Shown: positions 1 to 9,481, counted from the stretch's first letter. The stretch is DNA of 64,000 nucleotides from Chromobacterium paludis (GCF_008275125.1 NZ_CP043473.1:4030001-4094000); one strand, 5' to 3'. Program-made: numbers and translations. Notes: a model not told the origin generated them from the sequence alone.

Positions 1-438
1 ACGGTGCAGGGCTACGCCAAGCATGAGAAGGAGGTGCTGACCCAGGTGACGGAGGCGCGCGCCCGCGTCGGCAGCATCCAGATGGATGCCGATTCGGCCA
101 CCGACGAGAACAAGCTCAAGCAATTCTCCGCCGCGCAGAATCAACTGGGTTCGGCGCTGTCCCGCCTGTTGGTGGTGTCGGAAAACTACCCGCAACTGAA
201 GGCCGATCAGTCCTTCCGCGATTTGCAGGCGCAGCTGGAGGGCACGGAAAACCGCATCGCCCTGGCGCGCAAGCGTTATATCGACGCGGTGCAATACTAC
301 AACAGCACTGTGCGCAGCTTCCCCAATAACCTGACCGCCAAGATGTTCAACCTGAAGACGCGCCCGAATTTCACCGTGGAAAACGAGAAGGCGATCTCCG
401 CGCCGCCGCAGGTGAGCTTCGACGAGCAGGGCAAGTAA
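1..438 (+). CDS. lemA: LemA family protein, 5' end cut by window edge
   Basis: The reading frame is open from the first base and runs to a TAA at 436-438, so only the C-terminal 145 or so residues of a LemA protein (usually about 190) are present. The GTG at position 4 lies inside the conserved GYAKHEKE helix and is not a real start. The rest fits the LemA helical bundle: ALSRLLVVSENYPQLKA, a RYIDAVQYYN helix and the NxxVRSFPNN motif. LemA proteins are membrane-anchored by an N-terminal segment, which is missing here; their molecular role is poorly known. Two TPM-domain genes follow at once, and LemA plus TPM proteins is a recurrent gene set in proteobacteria. Confidence 0.9.
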   Translation, partial: TVQGYAKHEKEVLTQVTEARARVGSIQMDADSATDENKLKQFSAAQNQLGSALSRLLVVSENYPQLKADQSFRDLQAQLEGTENRIALARKRYIDAVQYYNSTVRSFPNNLTAKMFNLKTRPNFTVENEKAISAPPQVSFDEQGK

Positions 439-439
439 G

Positions 440-1285
440 ATGCGCCGCGCATGGGTCTGGCTGGTTTTCGCGCTGTGCTTGCTGGCGGGCGTGGCGCGGG
501 CCGAGGTGGCGGTGCCGCCGCCCAGCTCGCCGGTGATAGACCAGGCGGCTTTCCTGAGCGCGGACGAGCGCGGCCAGCTGGAGAAGCAGCTGCTGGACTT
601 CCATCAGCGCAAGGGCAGCCAGCTGGCGGTGCTGATCGTGCCGTCGGTGGCCCCGGAAACGCCGTTCGACTACGGCACGCGGGTGATGGACAGCTGGAAG
701 CTGGGACGCAAGGGTGTAGACGATGGCGTGCTGCTGCTGATCGTGACCGATGCGCACAAGACCCAGCTGCTGGTGGGCCGCGGCCTGGAGGGCGCGATTC
801 CGGACATCTACGCCAAGCGCATCCTGCAGGACACCTTGCGCCCCTTGTTCAAACAGGGCCTGCGCCTGCAGGGCCTGCAGGCCGCCGCGACGCAGATAGA
901 GGGCTTGATCGACGGCGAAAAACTGCCGGAACCGAAGCGACAGGCCACGCAAGACGGTGGCTGGGAAGACAGCTGGCCGTTGCTGGCCTTCTTCCTGCTG
1001 ATGGGGTCCGGCCTGGCCGGCAAGCTGTTTGGCCGCTTGATCGGCAGCTTCATCATCGGCAGCCTCAGCATCGCGCTGTCCTTGCTGCTGGGCGCGGGCG
1101 CGCTGATGGCCGTGCTGATAGGCGCGGTGGCGGCCGGGCTGTGCCTGGCCTTGGGCGAGCATGGCCTGTCCCTGGCCAGCTGGGGCAGTTGGGGGGGCGG
1201 CGGCGGCGGTTCTTCCGACAGCGGCAGCGGTTGGTCCGGCGGCGGGGGCGACTTTGGCGGCGGCGGCGCGTCGGGAGACTGGTGA
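440..1285 (+). CDS. TPM-domain (YgcG-like) membrane protein with Gly-rich tail
   Basis: A 281-residue protein with a signal peptide (residues 1-21, ending GVARA), a periplasmic TPM domain (about 27-150; motifs VIDQAAFLSADER, QLAVLIVPSV and GVDDGVLLLI), two or three hydrophobic segments (about 177-240), and a C-terminus made largely of glycine and serine ending GGGGASGDW. This layout is typical of the YgcG/TPM phosphatase-like family, whose substrate is not established. It starts one base after the lemA stop and overlaps the next TPM gene by TGATG, so the three are probably one translationally coupled operon. Function beyond envelope location is inference. Confidence 0.87.
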   Translation: MRRAWVWLVFALCLLAGVARAEVAVPPPSSPVIDQAAFLSADERGQLEKQLLDFHQRKGSQLAVLIVPSVAPETPFDYGTRVMDSWKLGRKGVDDGVLLLIVTDAHKTQLLVGRGLEGAIPDIYAKRILQDTLRPLFKQGLRLQGLQAAATQIEGLIDGEKLPEPKRQATQDGGWEDSWPLLAFFLLMGSGLAGKLFGRLIGSFIIGSLSIALSLLLGAGALMAVLIGAVAAGLCLALGEHGLSLASWGSWGGGGGGSSDSGSGWSGGGGDFGGGGASGDW

Positions 1286-1788
1286 TGAATCAATGGCAAA
1301 GAGTTTGGCGCCACTTGTGCAGCACGGGCTGGCAGGCGCGCCGTCAATTCCCGGCGGCCGAATTGGCGAGGCTGGAGCGGCAGATCGCCGAGTCCGAGCG
1401 CGCGCATCGCGGCCAGTTGCGTTTCGTGGTGGAGTCCGCGCTGGACTGGCGCGCCGCCTGGCGCGGACTGAGCGCGCGGCAGCGGGCGCTGCAGTGGTTC
1501 GGCGAGCTGCGGGTGTGGGACACCGAGGAGAACACCGGCGTGCTGGTGTATCTCTTGCTGGCGGAGCGGCGCATCGAGATCGTGGCTGACCGCGGCATCA
1601 ATCGCCTGGCGCCGGAGCGGGAGTGGGGCGATATCTGCGCGCAGATGCAGCAGGCTTTTGCCGCGGGCGAGCATGTGGCCGGCCTGGAGCTGGGTTTGCG
1701 GCGCATCCACGCCCTGCTGGCGCGGCATGCGCCGCGCGGCGACGCGCCCTTCGTCAATGAATTGCCTGATCAGGTGATCGTGCGCTGA
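1285..1788 (+). CDS. second TPM-domain protein, soluble form
   Basis: A 167-residue protein starting at the ATG that overlaps the previous stop codon (TGATG). It has no signal peptide. Residues about 40-150 resemble the TPM fold: HRGQLRFVVESALDW, an RALQWFGELRVWDTEENTGV segment, VYLLLAERRIEIVADRGI, and a C-terminal helix with HVAGLELGLRRIHALLA. LemA followed by one long and one short TPM protein is a familiar arrangement in Neisseriales and other betaproteobacteria. The cytoplasmic short form may partner the membrane form; that is inference. Confidence 0.85.
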   Translation: MNQWQRVWRHLCSTGWQARRQFPAAELARLERQIAESERAHRGQLRFVVESALDWRAAWRGLSARQRALQWFGELRVWDTEENTGVLVYLLLAERRIEIVADRGINRLAPEREWGDICAQMQQAFAAGEHVAGLELGLRRIHALLARHAPRGDAPFVNELPDQVIVR

Positions 1789-1803
1789 GCGGCGCGGTGG
1801 ATT

Positions 1804-2784
1804 TCAGCCGGCGGAGCGCAGCGCCAGTTGTTCCGCCAATTGCACGGCTTCGACCAGGCTGCCCGAGTCGGCGCGGCCGCTGCCGGCCAGGTCCAGTGCC
1901 GTGCCGTGGTCCACCGAGGTGCGGATGATGGGCAGGCCCAGCGTGATGTTGACGCCGGCGCCGAAGCTGGCGTGCTTGAGCACCGGCAGGCCCTGGTCGT
2001 GGTACATGGCCAGCACGGCGTCGGCCTGGGCCAGCTTGTCCAGATTGAACAGCGTGTCGGCGGGCAAGGGGCCGATCAGATTCATGCCTTCGGCGCGCAG
2101 CGTGGCCAGCGCCGGTTCGATGACGTCGATTTCTTCGCGGCCCATGTGGCCGCCTTCGCCGGCATGCGGGTTTAAGCCTGCCACCAGGATGCGCGGCGCG
2201 GCGATGCCGAATTTGCGCGTCAGGTCGGCATGCAGGATGCGGATCACCTCATGCAGCAGCGGCGCGGTGATGGCGTCGGCGACGGCGCGCAATGGCAGGT
2301 GGGTGGTGGCCAGCGCCACGCGCATGCCGCCGCCGGCCAGCATCATCACCACCTTCTTCGTTCCGGTGCGTTCGGCCAGGTATTCGGTGTGGCCGGAAAA
2401 CGGCACGCCGGCCTCGTTGATCACGCCCTTGTGCACCGGCGCGGTGACCATGGCGGCGAATTCGCCGGACACGCAGCCGTCTATCGCCGCGTCCAGCGTG
2501 GCCAGCACATAGCGGCCGTTGGCCGGATCCAGCCGTCCGGCTTCGGCCGGCGCGGCCAGCGGCACGTGCAGCACTTCCAGCGCGCCGGCGGGGGCGGGCT
2601 GGCCGGGGCGGTAGTCCGCCAGATCGACCTTCAAACCCAGTCGCGCGGCGCGTTCCGCCAGCAGGCCGCGGTCCGCGATGACGACGCAGCGGCTATCCGG
2701 CAACAAGGCCGGCAGCCGCAGCGCCAGGTCGGGGCCGATGCCGGCCGGCTCGCCGGCGGTGACCGCCAGGACGGGGACGGGCAT
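1804..2784 (-). CDS. pdxA: 4-hydroxythreonine-4-phosphate dehydrogenase PdxA
   Basis: A 326-residue cytoplasmic enzyme that oxidises 4-phosphohydroxy-L-threonine with NAD+ in the DXP-dependent pyridoxal phosphate pathway. It shows the family N-terminus [17 protein letters not shown], the [12 protein letters not shown] motif, and metal-ligand histidines in [17 protein letters not shown] and [16 protein letters not shown]. The ATG at 2784 overlaps the surA stop (TGATG); a GTG three bases earlier is a less likely start. surA-pdxA coupling, with lptD upstream, is the classical lptD-surA-pdxA cluster. rsmA, which often follows, is not here; the next gene converges from the other strand. Confidence 0.96.
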   Translation of the reverse strand: MPVPVLAVTAGEPAGIGPDLALRLPALLPDSRCVVIADRGLLAERAARLGLKVDLADYRPGQPAPAGALEVLHVPLAAPAEAGRLDPANGRYVLATLDAAIDGCVSGEFAAMVTAPVHKGVINEAGVPFSGHTEYLAERTGTKKVVMMLAGGGMRVALATTHLPLRAVADAITAPLLHEVIRILHADLTRKFGIAAPRILVAGLNPHAGEGGHMGREEIDVIEPALATLRAEGMNLIGPLPADTLFNLDKLAQADAVLAMYHDQGLPVLKHASFGAGVNITLGLPIIRTSVDHGTALDLAGSGRADSGSLVEAVQLAEQLALRSAG

Positions 2785-4088
2785 CACTTGTCGTCCAGAT
2801 GCTCTTCGACGAAAGCGGAGTCGCGCAGCTGGCGCACCCAGTCGGCGTAGGCCTGCTCCATTTTGCGCGCGCGGATCTGTTGCTTCACCGCCATTTTCTC
2901 ATGGTCGCTGGATACGTCCTGATTGCGCTTGCCTTCGACTTCGATCAAGTGCCAGCCAAACGGCGAGCGCACCGGCTGCGACAGCTGGCCCACCGGCAGC
3001 GCCACCATGGCCTTCTCGAACTCCGGCACCAGGTCGCCCGGGCTGACCCAGCCCAGGTCGCCGCCCTTGGCGTTGCTGCCGTCCTCGGAGTACAGCTTGG
3101 CCATGTCGGCGAACTTGGCGCCGCGCAGGATGCGGTCGCGCACCTGCTCGATGCGGGCCTTGGCGTCGGCCTCGGACACCGCCTCATTGGTGCGGATCAG
3201 GATGTGGCGCACATGGTATTGCTCCACCAGCATGGGCGCGCCGCCGCTGCGCTTGTCCACCAGCTGGAAGATGAAGAAGCCTTGCTGGGTGCGGATCACG
3301 TCGGTGTGGGCGCCAGTTTTCAGTTTTTCCAGCAATTGCACGAATTCCACCGGCAGCGAGGTGGCCGGGCGCCAGCCCATGTCGCCGCCCTTGAGGGCAT
3401 TGGGCGCGTCGGAGTAAGTGGCGGACACCTTGGCGAAAGGCTGGCCGGCGTCGAGGTCGGCCAGCGCCTTGTGCACCTTCTGCGACAGCGCGTCGATCTG
3501 CTTGGCGTCGGCGCGTTCCGGCACGCTGACCAGCACGCTGGCCAGGTGGTATTCGGTGCGGTTGGCGCTCTGCGCGCTCTTCAGCACCTGCTCCACCTCG
3601 CTGTCGCTGACGCTGACGCGCGAGGCCACTTCGCTGTCGCGCAGGCGGGAGATGGTCAGCTCGCGGCGAATGTCGCCGCGCAGGCGGTCCATGCTGATGC
3701 CGTCGCGGGCCAGCTGCGCTTTCAGGCCGGCTTCGCTGAGCTTGTTCTGCTTGGCCAGATTGGCCACCGCCTGGTCGATGGCGGCGTCTTCGATGCGCAG
3801 GCCGCCGCTGGCGGCGTACTGCAGCTGCACTTCTTCGGTGATCATCTGTTCCAGCAGCTGGTGCGCCAGCACGTCGCGGGCCGGCGGCGTCACTTTTTGC
3901 GCCTCCAGCTGTTTGATCGCCTCGTTGACGCGCGCCTGCAGCTCCTGCCAGGTGATCACATTCTTGTTGACCACGGCGACGATGCGGTCGACTTCGCGGA
4001 CCGACTGCGGGGCGGCGGGGACGGCGGGGGCCGCCAGCGCGGCTTGCGCGGCGCCGGCGATCAACAGGGCAAGCAGGGTCTTTTTCAT
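2784..4088 (-). CDS. surA: periplasmic chaperone / peptidyl-prolyl isomerase SurA
   Basis: A 434-residue protein with a signal peptide ([19 protein letters not shown]), the SurA N-terminal chaperone module (about 30-170, [17 protein letters not shown]), and two parvulin-type rotamase domains: residues about 178-280 ([13 protein letters not shown] to [10 protein letters not shown]) and about 290-392 ([11 protein letters not shown] to [14 protein letters not shown]). It escorts unfolded outer-membrane proteins through the periplasm. LptD, a known SurA client in E. coli, is encoded just upstream in the same operon with a 9-base gap. The start has the expected KK-rich signal-peptide n-region. Confidence 0.97.
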   Translation of the reverse strand: MKKTLLALLIAGAAQAALAAPAVPAAPQSVREVDRIVAVVNKNVITWQELQARVNEAIKQLEAQKVTPPARDVLAHQLLEQMITEEVQLQYAASGGLRIEDAAIDQAVANLAKQNKLSEAGLKAQLARDGISMDRLRGDIRRELTISRLRDSEVASRVSVSDSEVEQVLKSAQSANRTEYHLASVLVSVPERADAKQIDALSQKVHKALADLDAGQPFAKVSATYSDAPNALKGGDMGWRPATSLPVEFVQLLEKLKTGAHTDVIRTQQGFFIFQLVDKRSGGAPMLVEQYHVRHILIRTNEAVSEADAKARIEQVRDRILRGAKFADMAKLYSEDGSNAKGGDLGWVSPGDLVPEFEKAMVALPVGQLSQPVRSPFGWHLIEVEGKRNQDVSSDHEKMAVKQQIRARKMEQAYADWVRQLRDSAFVEEHLDDK

Positions 4089-4097
4089 GGTCAGGCT

Positions 4098-6356
4098 TTA
4101 TTGCGGGTTAGTCTTGGTGTAGCCGGGAATGGCCAAGCGCAGCGTGTCCTGCACGCTGCCGCTGCCCAACGCGCCCAGCCCCCTCAGTTCCAGCTGCAGG
4201 AACCAGGCGTTCTTGGTCGTCTGCGGGTCGGTCACGTAGCGTTGTCCGAATACGCGCGCCGACCAGCAGCCATCGTTGTACTCGAAGCCGGCCAGTCGCT
4301 CAATAGGCTTGCGTTCGATCAGCGAGTAATTGTAGCGGCCGATGGCGTACCAGCGCTGGGCGATAGGCCATTGTCCGGCCACGTCCACCTGGCGCAACGG
4401 ACCGGTCTCGGAGGAGGTGTCCAGCAGCTGCTCGTTGCGGCCGTAGCGGTAACGCACGCTGGCCACCTTGCCCGGCGCCGGGCTGTAGCGCATCTGGACG
4501 TTGTAGCGTTCGGTGACGCCCAGCTCCTGGTTGTACTGGTAGCTGCTGTCGAAGCGCCATGTCCGGCTCAGGTCCCCCGCGGCGCTGAGCAGCAGGTCGG
4601 AGCTGGGCTGGTTGGCGCTCTGGGTGATGTCGTCCTTGAAGTAGAAGCGCTTGCCCACGGCCAGGCGCAGCCGCTCCAGGCCGTTGGTCTGGTCGATGAA
4701 GCGGCTGGTCAGGGCGGTGGTGAGCTGGTCGGCGCCGTTGATGCGGTCGTAGCCGGAAAAGCGGTTCTCGGTGAACAGCTGGGCGAAGTTCAAGTCGTTG
4801 ACCGAGGTGTCGAACAGCGGAATCTTGCTCTGGTCCTTGTTCGGGATGCTGACGTAGAACAGCCGCGGCTCCAGCGTCATCAGATGGTCTTTGCCCAGAA
4901 AGTTGGTGTCGCGGTCGAAGTAGAGGCCGGCGTCGGTGCTGAAAATGGGCAGGGAGCGGGTTTGCGTGCTTCGCGCCGTGCCTTGAAAGGCGTTCAGATT
5001 GTATTCCGTGAAATTGACGCCCAGCTTGGGCCGGATGAAGCCCCAGCTGCGGTCGAAATTCCAGCTTACGCTGGGATAGGCGACGACGCGGTCGCCGGTC
5101 TGCAAGCTGGGATGGTCGAAGCGCGTCAGATCGGTGATCAGATTGGCGCTGAAGCCGGCCGGCAGGTTTTGATTGGCCACGAAGGACAGCTGCGGCATCC
5201 GCGCATACGGGATGTCGCCCGGCTGCGGATTGAGCGTCAGGTTCTGGTAGTGCTGCACGCGCAGCGTGGCGGTGCCGGAGCCGCCGCGCCATCCCAGCCC
5301 GTAGTTCAGCGCCGCTTCCTGGTTCAGGTTGACGTTGGAGGCGATGGCCACCTGGTCGCCGAAGTCGGTGAAGTAGGTGCGGTCGGAAACGGCGCTGTAG
5401 TTGAGGTAAAAGCTCAGGCCATGGCCCAGGTTCTGCGAGTGGGTCACGTACCAGGCATTGCGCGCCGAGTCGGTCACCTTGTCGTGCGGCAGCTGCTCGG
5501 TGTAGATGCTGCCGCTGTAGTCGGGCTGCAGGTAGCGGAACTCGCCGGACAGCATGTTGCCGTGCTTGGTGTTGAAGTGCGGCGTGATGGTGGCGTCGTA
5601 GTTGGGCGCGATGTTCCAGTAATACGGCAGCGAGAATTCGGTGCCGGCGCTGCCGGTCTTGAAGGTGGGTGTCAGGAAGCCGGACTTGCGGTTGCCGTTC
5701 AGCGGGAAATCCAGCCACGGCGTGTACAGCAGCGGCACGCCGTAGAACTGCATCCAAGCATGGCGCGCCACGCCGACGCCGCGGTTGTAATCGAGGTCCG
5801 TGCTGCCGGCATGCAGATACCAGGCATCGTCGCCGGGGTCGCAGGTGGTCATGCGGCTGCCGTAGACGCGGTATTGGTTCTGGCCCTGGAAATCTATCTG
5901 CCGCGCGTCGCCGCGCATGGTGATGGCGGGCGCGCCGGCCGCCGGCTTGCCCTCGCCATGCGGCGACATGGAGAACACGGGCTGCATGCCGGTGCCGGTG
6001 TAATTATCCATGTCGTAGTCCAGCGTGGTGCCGGTGATGACATCCTTGCCGCGCGTCAGGCGGAAGTGGTCGCCCGCCTTGGCGCGATTCTTCTCCTGGT
6101 AGTAATCGAGCCAGTTCGATTCCATTTTCTGGTCGTCGCGCGTCACCACCACTTGACCCTTGGCGTGCAGGACCACCTCGTTCTCGCCGTCGATGTGGTC
6201 GGCGGTGACGACGGCCTGGCCCGTCTGCGGCTTGGGCGTGGGCAGGGCGATGGGGGCGGAGGCGTCGGCGCGCGCCGCCTGGGCGTTAAGGGCGAAGGCG
6301 GCGGCGAGGGCCAGCGCCAGCGTAGTCGGTTTTGGTTTGGGCATGCACAAAGCCAT
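4098..6356 (-). CDS. lptD: LPS-assembly outer membrane protein LptD
   Basis: A roughly 750-residue protein that forms the outer-membrane translocon inserting lipopolysaccharide into the outer leaflet. A signal peptide (LALALAAAFALNAQAARA) is followed by an OstA/LptA-like beta-jellyroll (about 40-150; HIDGENEVVLHAKGQV and NWLDYYQEKNRAKAGD) and a large C-terminal barrel with alternating aromatic strands. The start is uncertain: ATGs at 6356 and 6344 are both possible and neither has a clear ribosome site; a GTG at 6407 is unlikely. The mature protein has only two cysteines (TTCDPGDDAW and NDGCWSARV), whereas E. coli LptD has four. First gene of lptD-surA-pdxA, divergent from amgK. Confidence 0.95.
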   Translation of the reverse strand: MALCMPKPKPTTLALALAAAFALNAQAARADASAPIALPTPKPQTGQAVVTADHIDGENEVVLHAKGQVVVTRDDQKMESNWLDYYQEKNRAKAGDHFRLTRGKDVITGTTLDYDMDNYTGTGMQPVFSMSPHGEGKPAAGAPAITMRGDARQIDFQGQNQYRVYGSRMTTCDPGDDAWYLHAGSTDLDYNRGVGVARHAWMQFYGVPLLYTPWLDFPLNGNRKSGFLTPTFKTGSAGTEFSLPYYWNIAPNYDATITPHFNTKHGNMLSGEFRYLQPDYSGSIYTEQLPHDKVTDSARNAWYVTHSQNLGHGLSFYLNYSAVSDRTYFTDFGDQVAIASNVNLNQEAALNYGLGWRGGSGTATLRVQHYQNLTLNPQPGDIPYARMPQLSFVANQNLPAGFSANLITDLTRFDHPSLQTGDRVVAYPSVSWNFDRSWGFIRPKLGVNFTEYNLNAFQGTARSTQTRSLPIFSTDAGLYFDRDTNFLGKDHLMTLEPRLFYVSIPNKDQSKIPLFDTSVNDLNFAQLFTENRFSGYDRINGADQLTTALTSRFIDQTNGLERLRLAVGKRFYFKDDITQSANQPSSDLLLSAAGDLSRTWRFDSSYQYNQELGVTERYNVQMRYSPAPGKVASVRYRYGRNEQLLDTSSETGPLRQVDVAGQWPIAQRWYAIGRYNYSLIERKPIERLAGFEYNDGCWSARVFGQRYVTDPQTTKNAWFLQLELRGLGALGSGSVQDTLRLAIPGYTKTNPQ

Positions 6357-6418
6357 ATCGTGGGGGCTAGTGGGCGGTATAAAATCGCTCAATTCTATCA
6401 GCACCACGACAAAGCGAC

Positions 6419-7453
6419 ATGCAAAGACTGGAACAGCTCAAGAAATGGCTGGCGGAGCAATATCCTGGCGACGCCATCCAGGTTGAATTCGCCGCCGCCG
6501 ACGCAGACTTCCGCCGCTACTTCCGCGCGATCTGGCCGGACGGCGCCACGCGCATCGTGATGGACGCGCCGCCGGAGCATATCGGCACCGACGCCTACGT
6601 CAACGTGCGCGACATCTTCTCCATGGTCAACGTGCCCCGGCTGGAGAAGCGCGACCGCGAGCAGGGCTTCATCGTGATGGAAGACCTGGGCAAGGTGACT
6701 TACCTGGCCGCGCTGCAGCACGACGAGCGCCCGCTGGTGCACCGCCACCTGCTGGAAGAGGCGCTGGATACCCTGGTGGCGATTCAGCAGGCCAGCCGGC
6801 CGGATGTGTTGCCGGAATACGACGAAGCGCTGCTGACGCGCGAATTGAACCTGTTTCCGGAATGGTTCTGCGCCAAGGAGCTGGGCAAGCCGCTCAACTT
6901 CAAGCAGCGCCAATTGTGGGACGCCGGCGTCAAGGCTTTGTTGCCCGAGCTGCTGGCCCAGCCCAAGGTTTTCGTCCATCGCGACTTCATCGTGCGCAAC
7001 CTGATGCTGACCGCCGGCGCGCCCGGCGTGCTGGACTTCCAGGACGCGGTGTACGGTCCGATCAGCTACGACGCGGTGTCCTTGCTGCGGGACGCCTTCA
7101 TCGAGTGGGAAGAGGAGTTTGTGCTGGACATGGCCATCCGCTACTGGGAGAAGGCGCGCGCCGCCGGCCTGCCGGTGCCGGAAGGCTTCGACGATTTCTA
7201 CCGCGCCTTCGAATGGATGGGCGTGCAGCGCCATCTGAAGGTGGCCGGCATCTTCGCCCGCCTGTTCCACCGCGACGGCAAGGACAAGTACCGCGCCGAA
7301 ATCCCGCGCTTCATCAAATACCTGAAGCGCACCACGCGCCGCTACAGCGAGCTGGCGCCGTTCTACCAGCTGCTGGTGGACTTGGTGGGCCGCGATGAAA
7401 CCGACGAGGAGCTGCAGTCCAGCTACCCGGTGCTGGGCGTGAAGGGCAGCTGA
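6419..7453 (+). CDS. amgK: N-acetylmuramate/N-acetylglucosamine kinase AmgK
   Basis: A 344-residue phosphotransferase of the APH/choline-kinase fold. The catalytic loop VHRDFIVRNLML (about residues 186-197, Brenner-type HxD with Asn) and the metal-binding GVLDFQDAVYGP segment are both present. In the Pseudomonas/Neisseriales recycling route AmgK makes MurNAc-1-phosphate (and acts on GlcNAc), bypassing de novo UDP-MurNAc synthesis and conferring fosfomycin tolerance. The assignment rests on the next gene being its partner MurU, overlapping by TGATG, and on its position divergent from lptD, which matches the arrangement known in pseudomonads. Substrate specificity is not visible in the sequence itself. 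Confidence 0.92.
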   Translation: MQRLEQLKKWLAEQYPGDAIQVEFAAADADFRRYFRAIWPDGATRIVMDAPPEHIGTDAYVNVRDIFSMVNVPRLEKRDREQGFIVMEDLGKVTYLAALQHDERPLVHRHLLEEALDTLVAIQQASRPDVLPEYDEALLTRELNLFPEWFCAKELGKPLNFKQRQLWDAGVKALLPELLAQPKVFVHRDFIVRNLMLTAGAPGVLDFQDAVYGPISYDAVSLLRDAFIEWEEEFVLDMAIRYWEKARAAGLPVPEGFDDFYRAFEWMGVQRHLKVAGIFARLFHRDGKDKYRAEIPRFIKYLKRTTRRYSELAPFYQLLVDLVGRDETDEELQSSYPVLGVKGS

Positions 7454-8151
7454 TGCGGGCGATGATACTGGCCGCGGGCCGCGGCGAACGCATGCGGCCC
7501 TTGACCGACCACACGCCCAAGCCGCTGCTGACGGCCGGCGGCAAGCCGCTGATCCAGTGGCATATCGAGCGGCTGGCCCGCGCCGGGGTGACGGAGCTGG
7601 TGATCAACCACGCCTGGTTGGGCGCGCAGATTGAAGACGTGCTGGGCGACGGCTCGCGCTTCGGGGTGTCCATCGTCTACTCGCCGGAGGGCGAGGCGCT
7701 GGAGACGGCCGGCGGCATCGCCACGGCCCTGCCGCTGCTGGGAGACGCCCCTTTCATCGTGCTCAACGGCGACGTGTTGAGCGATTTTCCGGTTCAGCGT
7801 CTGGTCGAGGCGGCTGGCCGTCTGGATGGCGAATCGACGCTGGCCCACCTGGCGCTGACGCCCAAGGCCGGCTATAAGACCGGTCGCGATCTGACCTTGC
7901 GCGCCGACGGCAAAGTCGCCGCCTGCGCGGACGGCGACACGCCGTACACCTTTTGCGGCCTGGCCGCCTACCATCCGGTCTTCTTCCGCGAGGTGAAGGC
8001 CGGTTCGGCCAGCCCCTTGCTGCCGTGGCTGTTGGCGGCGATGGAGCGGGGCCAAGTCCGCGGCGAGGTGCAACAGGGCCTGTGGCTGGACGTGGGCACG
8101 CCGGAGCGGCTGGCCGAGGCCGACCGCATCGCCGCCGGCTGGACGGCATGA
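7453..8151 (+). CDS. murU: MurNAc-1-phosphate uridylyltransferase MurU
   Basis: A 232-residue sugar-nucleotidyltransferase. The nucleotide-binding signature [20 protein letters not shown] (residues about 6-25) and the metal-binding NGDVLSDFP (about 108) are intact, as is the [11 protein letters not shown] uridine loop. It would convert MurNAc-1-phosphate plus UTP to UDP-MurNAc, completing the recycling shunt begun by AmgK. Shorter than RmlA-type enzymes and without a left-handed helix domain, as expected for MurU. The start overlaps the amgK stop; its own stop overlaps the ruvC start (ATGA). Confidence 0.92.
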   Translation: MRAMILAAGRGERMRPLTDHTPKPLLTAGGKPLIQWHIERLARAGVTELVINHAWLGAQIEDVLGDGSRFGVSIVYSPEGEALETAGGIATALPLLGDAPFIVLNGDVLSDFPVQRLVEAAGRLDGESTLAHLALTPKAGYKTGRDLTLRADGKVAACADGDTPYTFCGLAAYHPVFFREVKAGSASPLLPWLLAAMERGQVRGEVQQGLWLDVGTPERLAEADRIAAGWTA

Positions 8152-8678
8152 GCCGGCGCATACTCGGCATCGACCCCGGCAGCCTGATCACCGGCTTCGG
8201 CGTCATCGACGTGGTGGGCAACCAGCGCCATTACGTCGCCTCAGGCGCCATCCGCACCAAGAGCGGCTCGCCGCTGGCCGAACGGGTCAAGGTGCTGGTG
8301 GACGGCATTCACCAAGTCATCGCAACCTATCAGCCCACCGAGGCGGCGCTGGAGCGCGTATTCGTCAACGTCAATCCGGCCGCCACGCTGATGCTGGGCC
8401 AGGCGCGCGGCGCCTGCATGACGGCGCTGGTGTTGAAGGATTTGCCGGTGGCGGAATACACGGCCTTGCAGGTCAAGCAGTCCGTCGTCGGCCAGGGCAA
8501 GGCGCCGAAGGAGCAGGTGCAGTACATGGTGGTGCGCATGCTCAACCTGTCCGGCACGCCGCAGGCCGACGCCGCCGACGCGCTGGCGGTGGCGCTGACC
8601 CATGCCAATCATAGCGGCGGGGCCATAGGCAAGCTGGCGCTGCGCGGCCTCAAAGTGCGGGGCGGACGGCTGGTGTAG
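8148..8678 (+). CDS. ruvC: Holliday junction resolvase RuvC
   Basis: A 176-residue RNase H-fold endonuclease that makes paired nicks in Holliday junctions. The four catalytic acids fit the family: D9 in GIDPG, E69 in [12 protein letters not shown]141 and D144 in [15 protein letters not shown]. The ATG at 8148 overlaps the murU stop (ATGA), so translation is probably coupled to the cell-wall recycling genes. ruvA follows after 188 bases containing hairpins and a repeat; ruvB lies 2.5 kb further on beyond the rib genes. Confidence 0.97.
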   Translation: MSRRILGIDPGSLITGFGVIDVVGNQRHYVASGAIRTKSGSPLAERVKVLVDGIHQVIATYQPTEAALERVFVNVNPAATLMLGQARGACMTALVLKDLPVAEYTALQVKQSVVGQGKAPKEQVQYMVVRMLNLSGTPQADAADALAVALTHANHSGGAIGKLALRGLKVRGGRLV

Positions 8679-8710
8679 GGCGGAAGCCCGGCGCAGCCGG
8701 GCGCTCCGCC
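8679..8710 (+). terminator. strong hairpin after ruvC
   Basis: Directly after the ruvC stop, GGCGGA (8679-8684) pairs with TCCGCC (8705-8710) around a perfect inner stem GCCCGGC/GCCGGGC (8686-8692 and 8696-8702) with a GCA loop. There is no T-run, so it may be a factor-dependent terminator or an mRNA-stabilising structure rather than a textbook intrinsic terminator. Confidence 0.5.
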
Positions 8711-8732
8711 TCTCGGCACATCCGTCTGCAAG

Positions 8733-8770
8733 CTCCTCTCCCCTCGCGGGAGAGGGCTTGGGGAGAGGGG
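8733..8770. repeat. REP-like palindromic repeat
   Basis: CTCCTCTCCCCTCGCG then GGAGAGGG, followed by a second CTTGGGGAGAGGGG half. The CTCTCCC...GGGAGAGGG palindrome next to a GGGGAGAGGG tail matches the common intergenic REP-type repeat found scattered in many proteobacterial genomes. Only one copy is in this window, so its repeat nature rests on recognition. Confidence 0.5.
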
Positions 8771-8866
8771 GCGCTGCGGCCTTCGCGTCGGCAAGCTTGG
8801 CGGGTCGCCCCGTTGAGGCATCCGCTCTACGGCTGAATCACAACGAATACACAAGAAAGAATCATC

Positions 8867-9460
8867 ATGATCGGACGCCTCAGCGGCAAATTGATCGAAA
8901 AGCTGCCGCCGCAGGTGGTGGTGGACGTGGGCGGCGTGGGCTATGAGGTGGATGTGCCCATGACCACGTTTTACCAGCTGCCGGCCTTGGGCCAGCCCTG
9001 CACTCTGTTCACCCATCTGGTGGTGCGCGAGGACGCCCATCTCTTGTTTGGCTTTGCCAGCAAGGACGAGCGGCAGACCTTCCGCCAATTGATCAAGGTG
9101 TCCGGTATCGGCGCCAAGATCGCGCTGGCGATTCTGTCCGGCATGACGGCGGACGAGCTGGCCATCGCCGTGGCCAGCGAGGACATCAAGCGCCTGTCCT
9201 CGGTGCCGGGCATAGGCAAGAAGACGGCGGAGCGGCTGGTGCTGGAGCTGCGCGGCAAGCTGGCCACCGGCGGCAATCTGACGGTGCCGGGCGGCCTGCC
9301 CTTCGCCGCCACGCCGGACGAGAAGAGCGACATCGTCAACGCGCTGTTGGCCCTGGGTTACAACGACAAGGAGGCGGCGGCGGCCACCAAGAGCCTGCCG
9401 GCCGATGTCACGGTCAGCGAGGGCGTGCGGCTGGCCCTGAAGAATTTGATGAAGGGCTGA
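8867..9460 (+). CDS. ruvA: Holliday junction branch-migration protein RuvA
   Basis: A 197-residue DNA-binding subunit that tetramerises on four-way junctions and loads RuvB. It has the N-terminal OB-fold ([12 protein letters not shown] to [12 protein letters not shown]), two helix-hairpin-helix motifs ([15 protein letters not shown] at about 80 and [16 protein letters not shown] at about 113), and a small C-terminal RuvB-binding domain (about 150-197). The start follows an AAGAAAGAATCATC leader with a weak purine-rich ribosome site. It ends 22 bases before a terminator hairpin that faces the convergent rib operon. Confidence 0.97.
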   Translation: MIGRLSGKLIEKLPPQVVVDVGGVGYEVDVPMTTFYQLPALGQPCTLFTHLVVREDAHLLFGFASKDERQTFRQLIKVSGIGAKIALAILSGMTADELAIAVASEDIKRLSSVPGIGKKTAERLVLELRGKLATGGNLTVPGGLPFAATPDEKSDIVNALLALGYNDKEAAAATKSLPADVTVSEGVRLALKNLMKG

Positions 9461-9481
9461 GACGCGCGCATCTTGACTTGA

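Noticed and set aside
2799..6560. 1253-codon open frame antisense to surA and lptD
   Set aside because: Low-complexity Val/Gly/Ala/Gln composition and full overlap with two confidently identified genes on the other strand.
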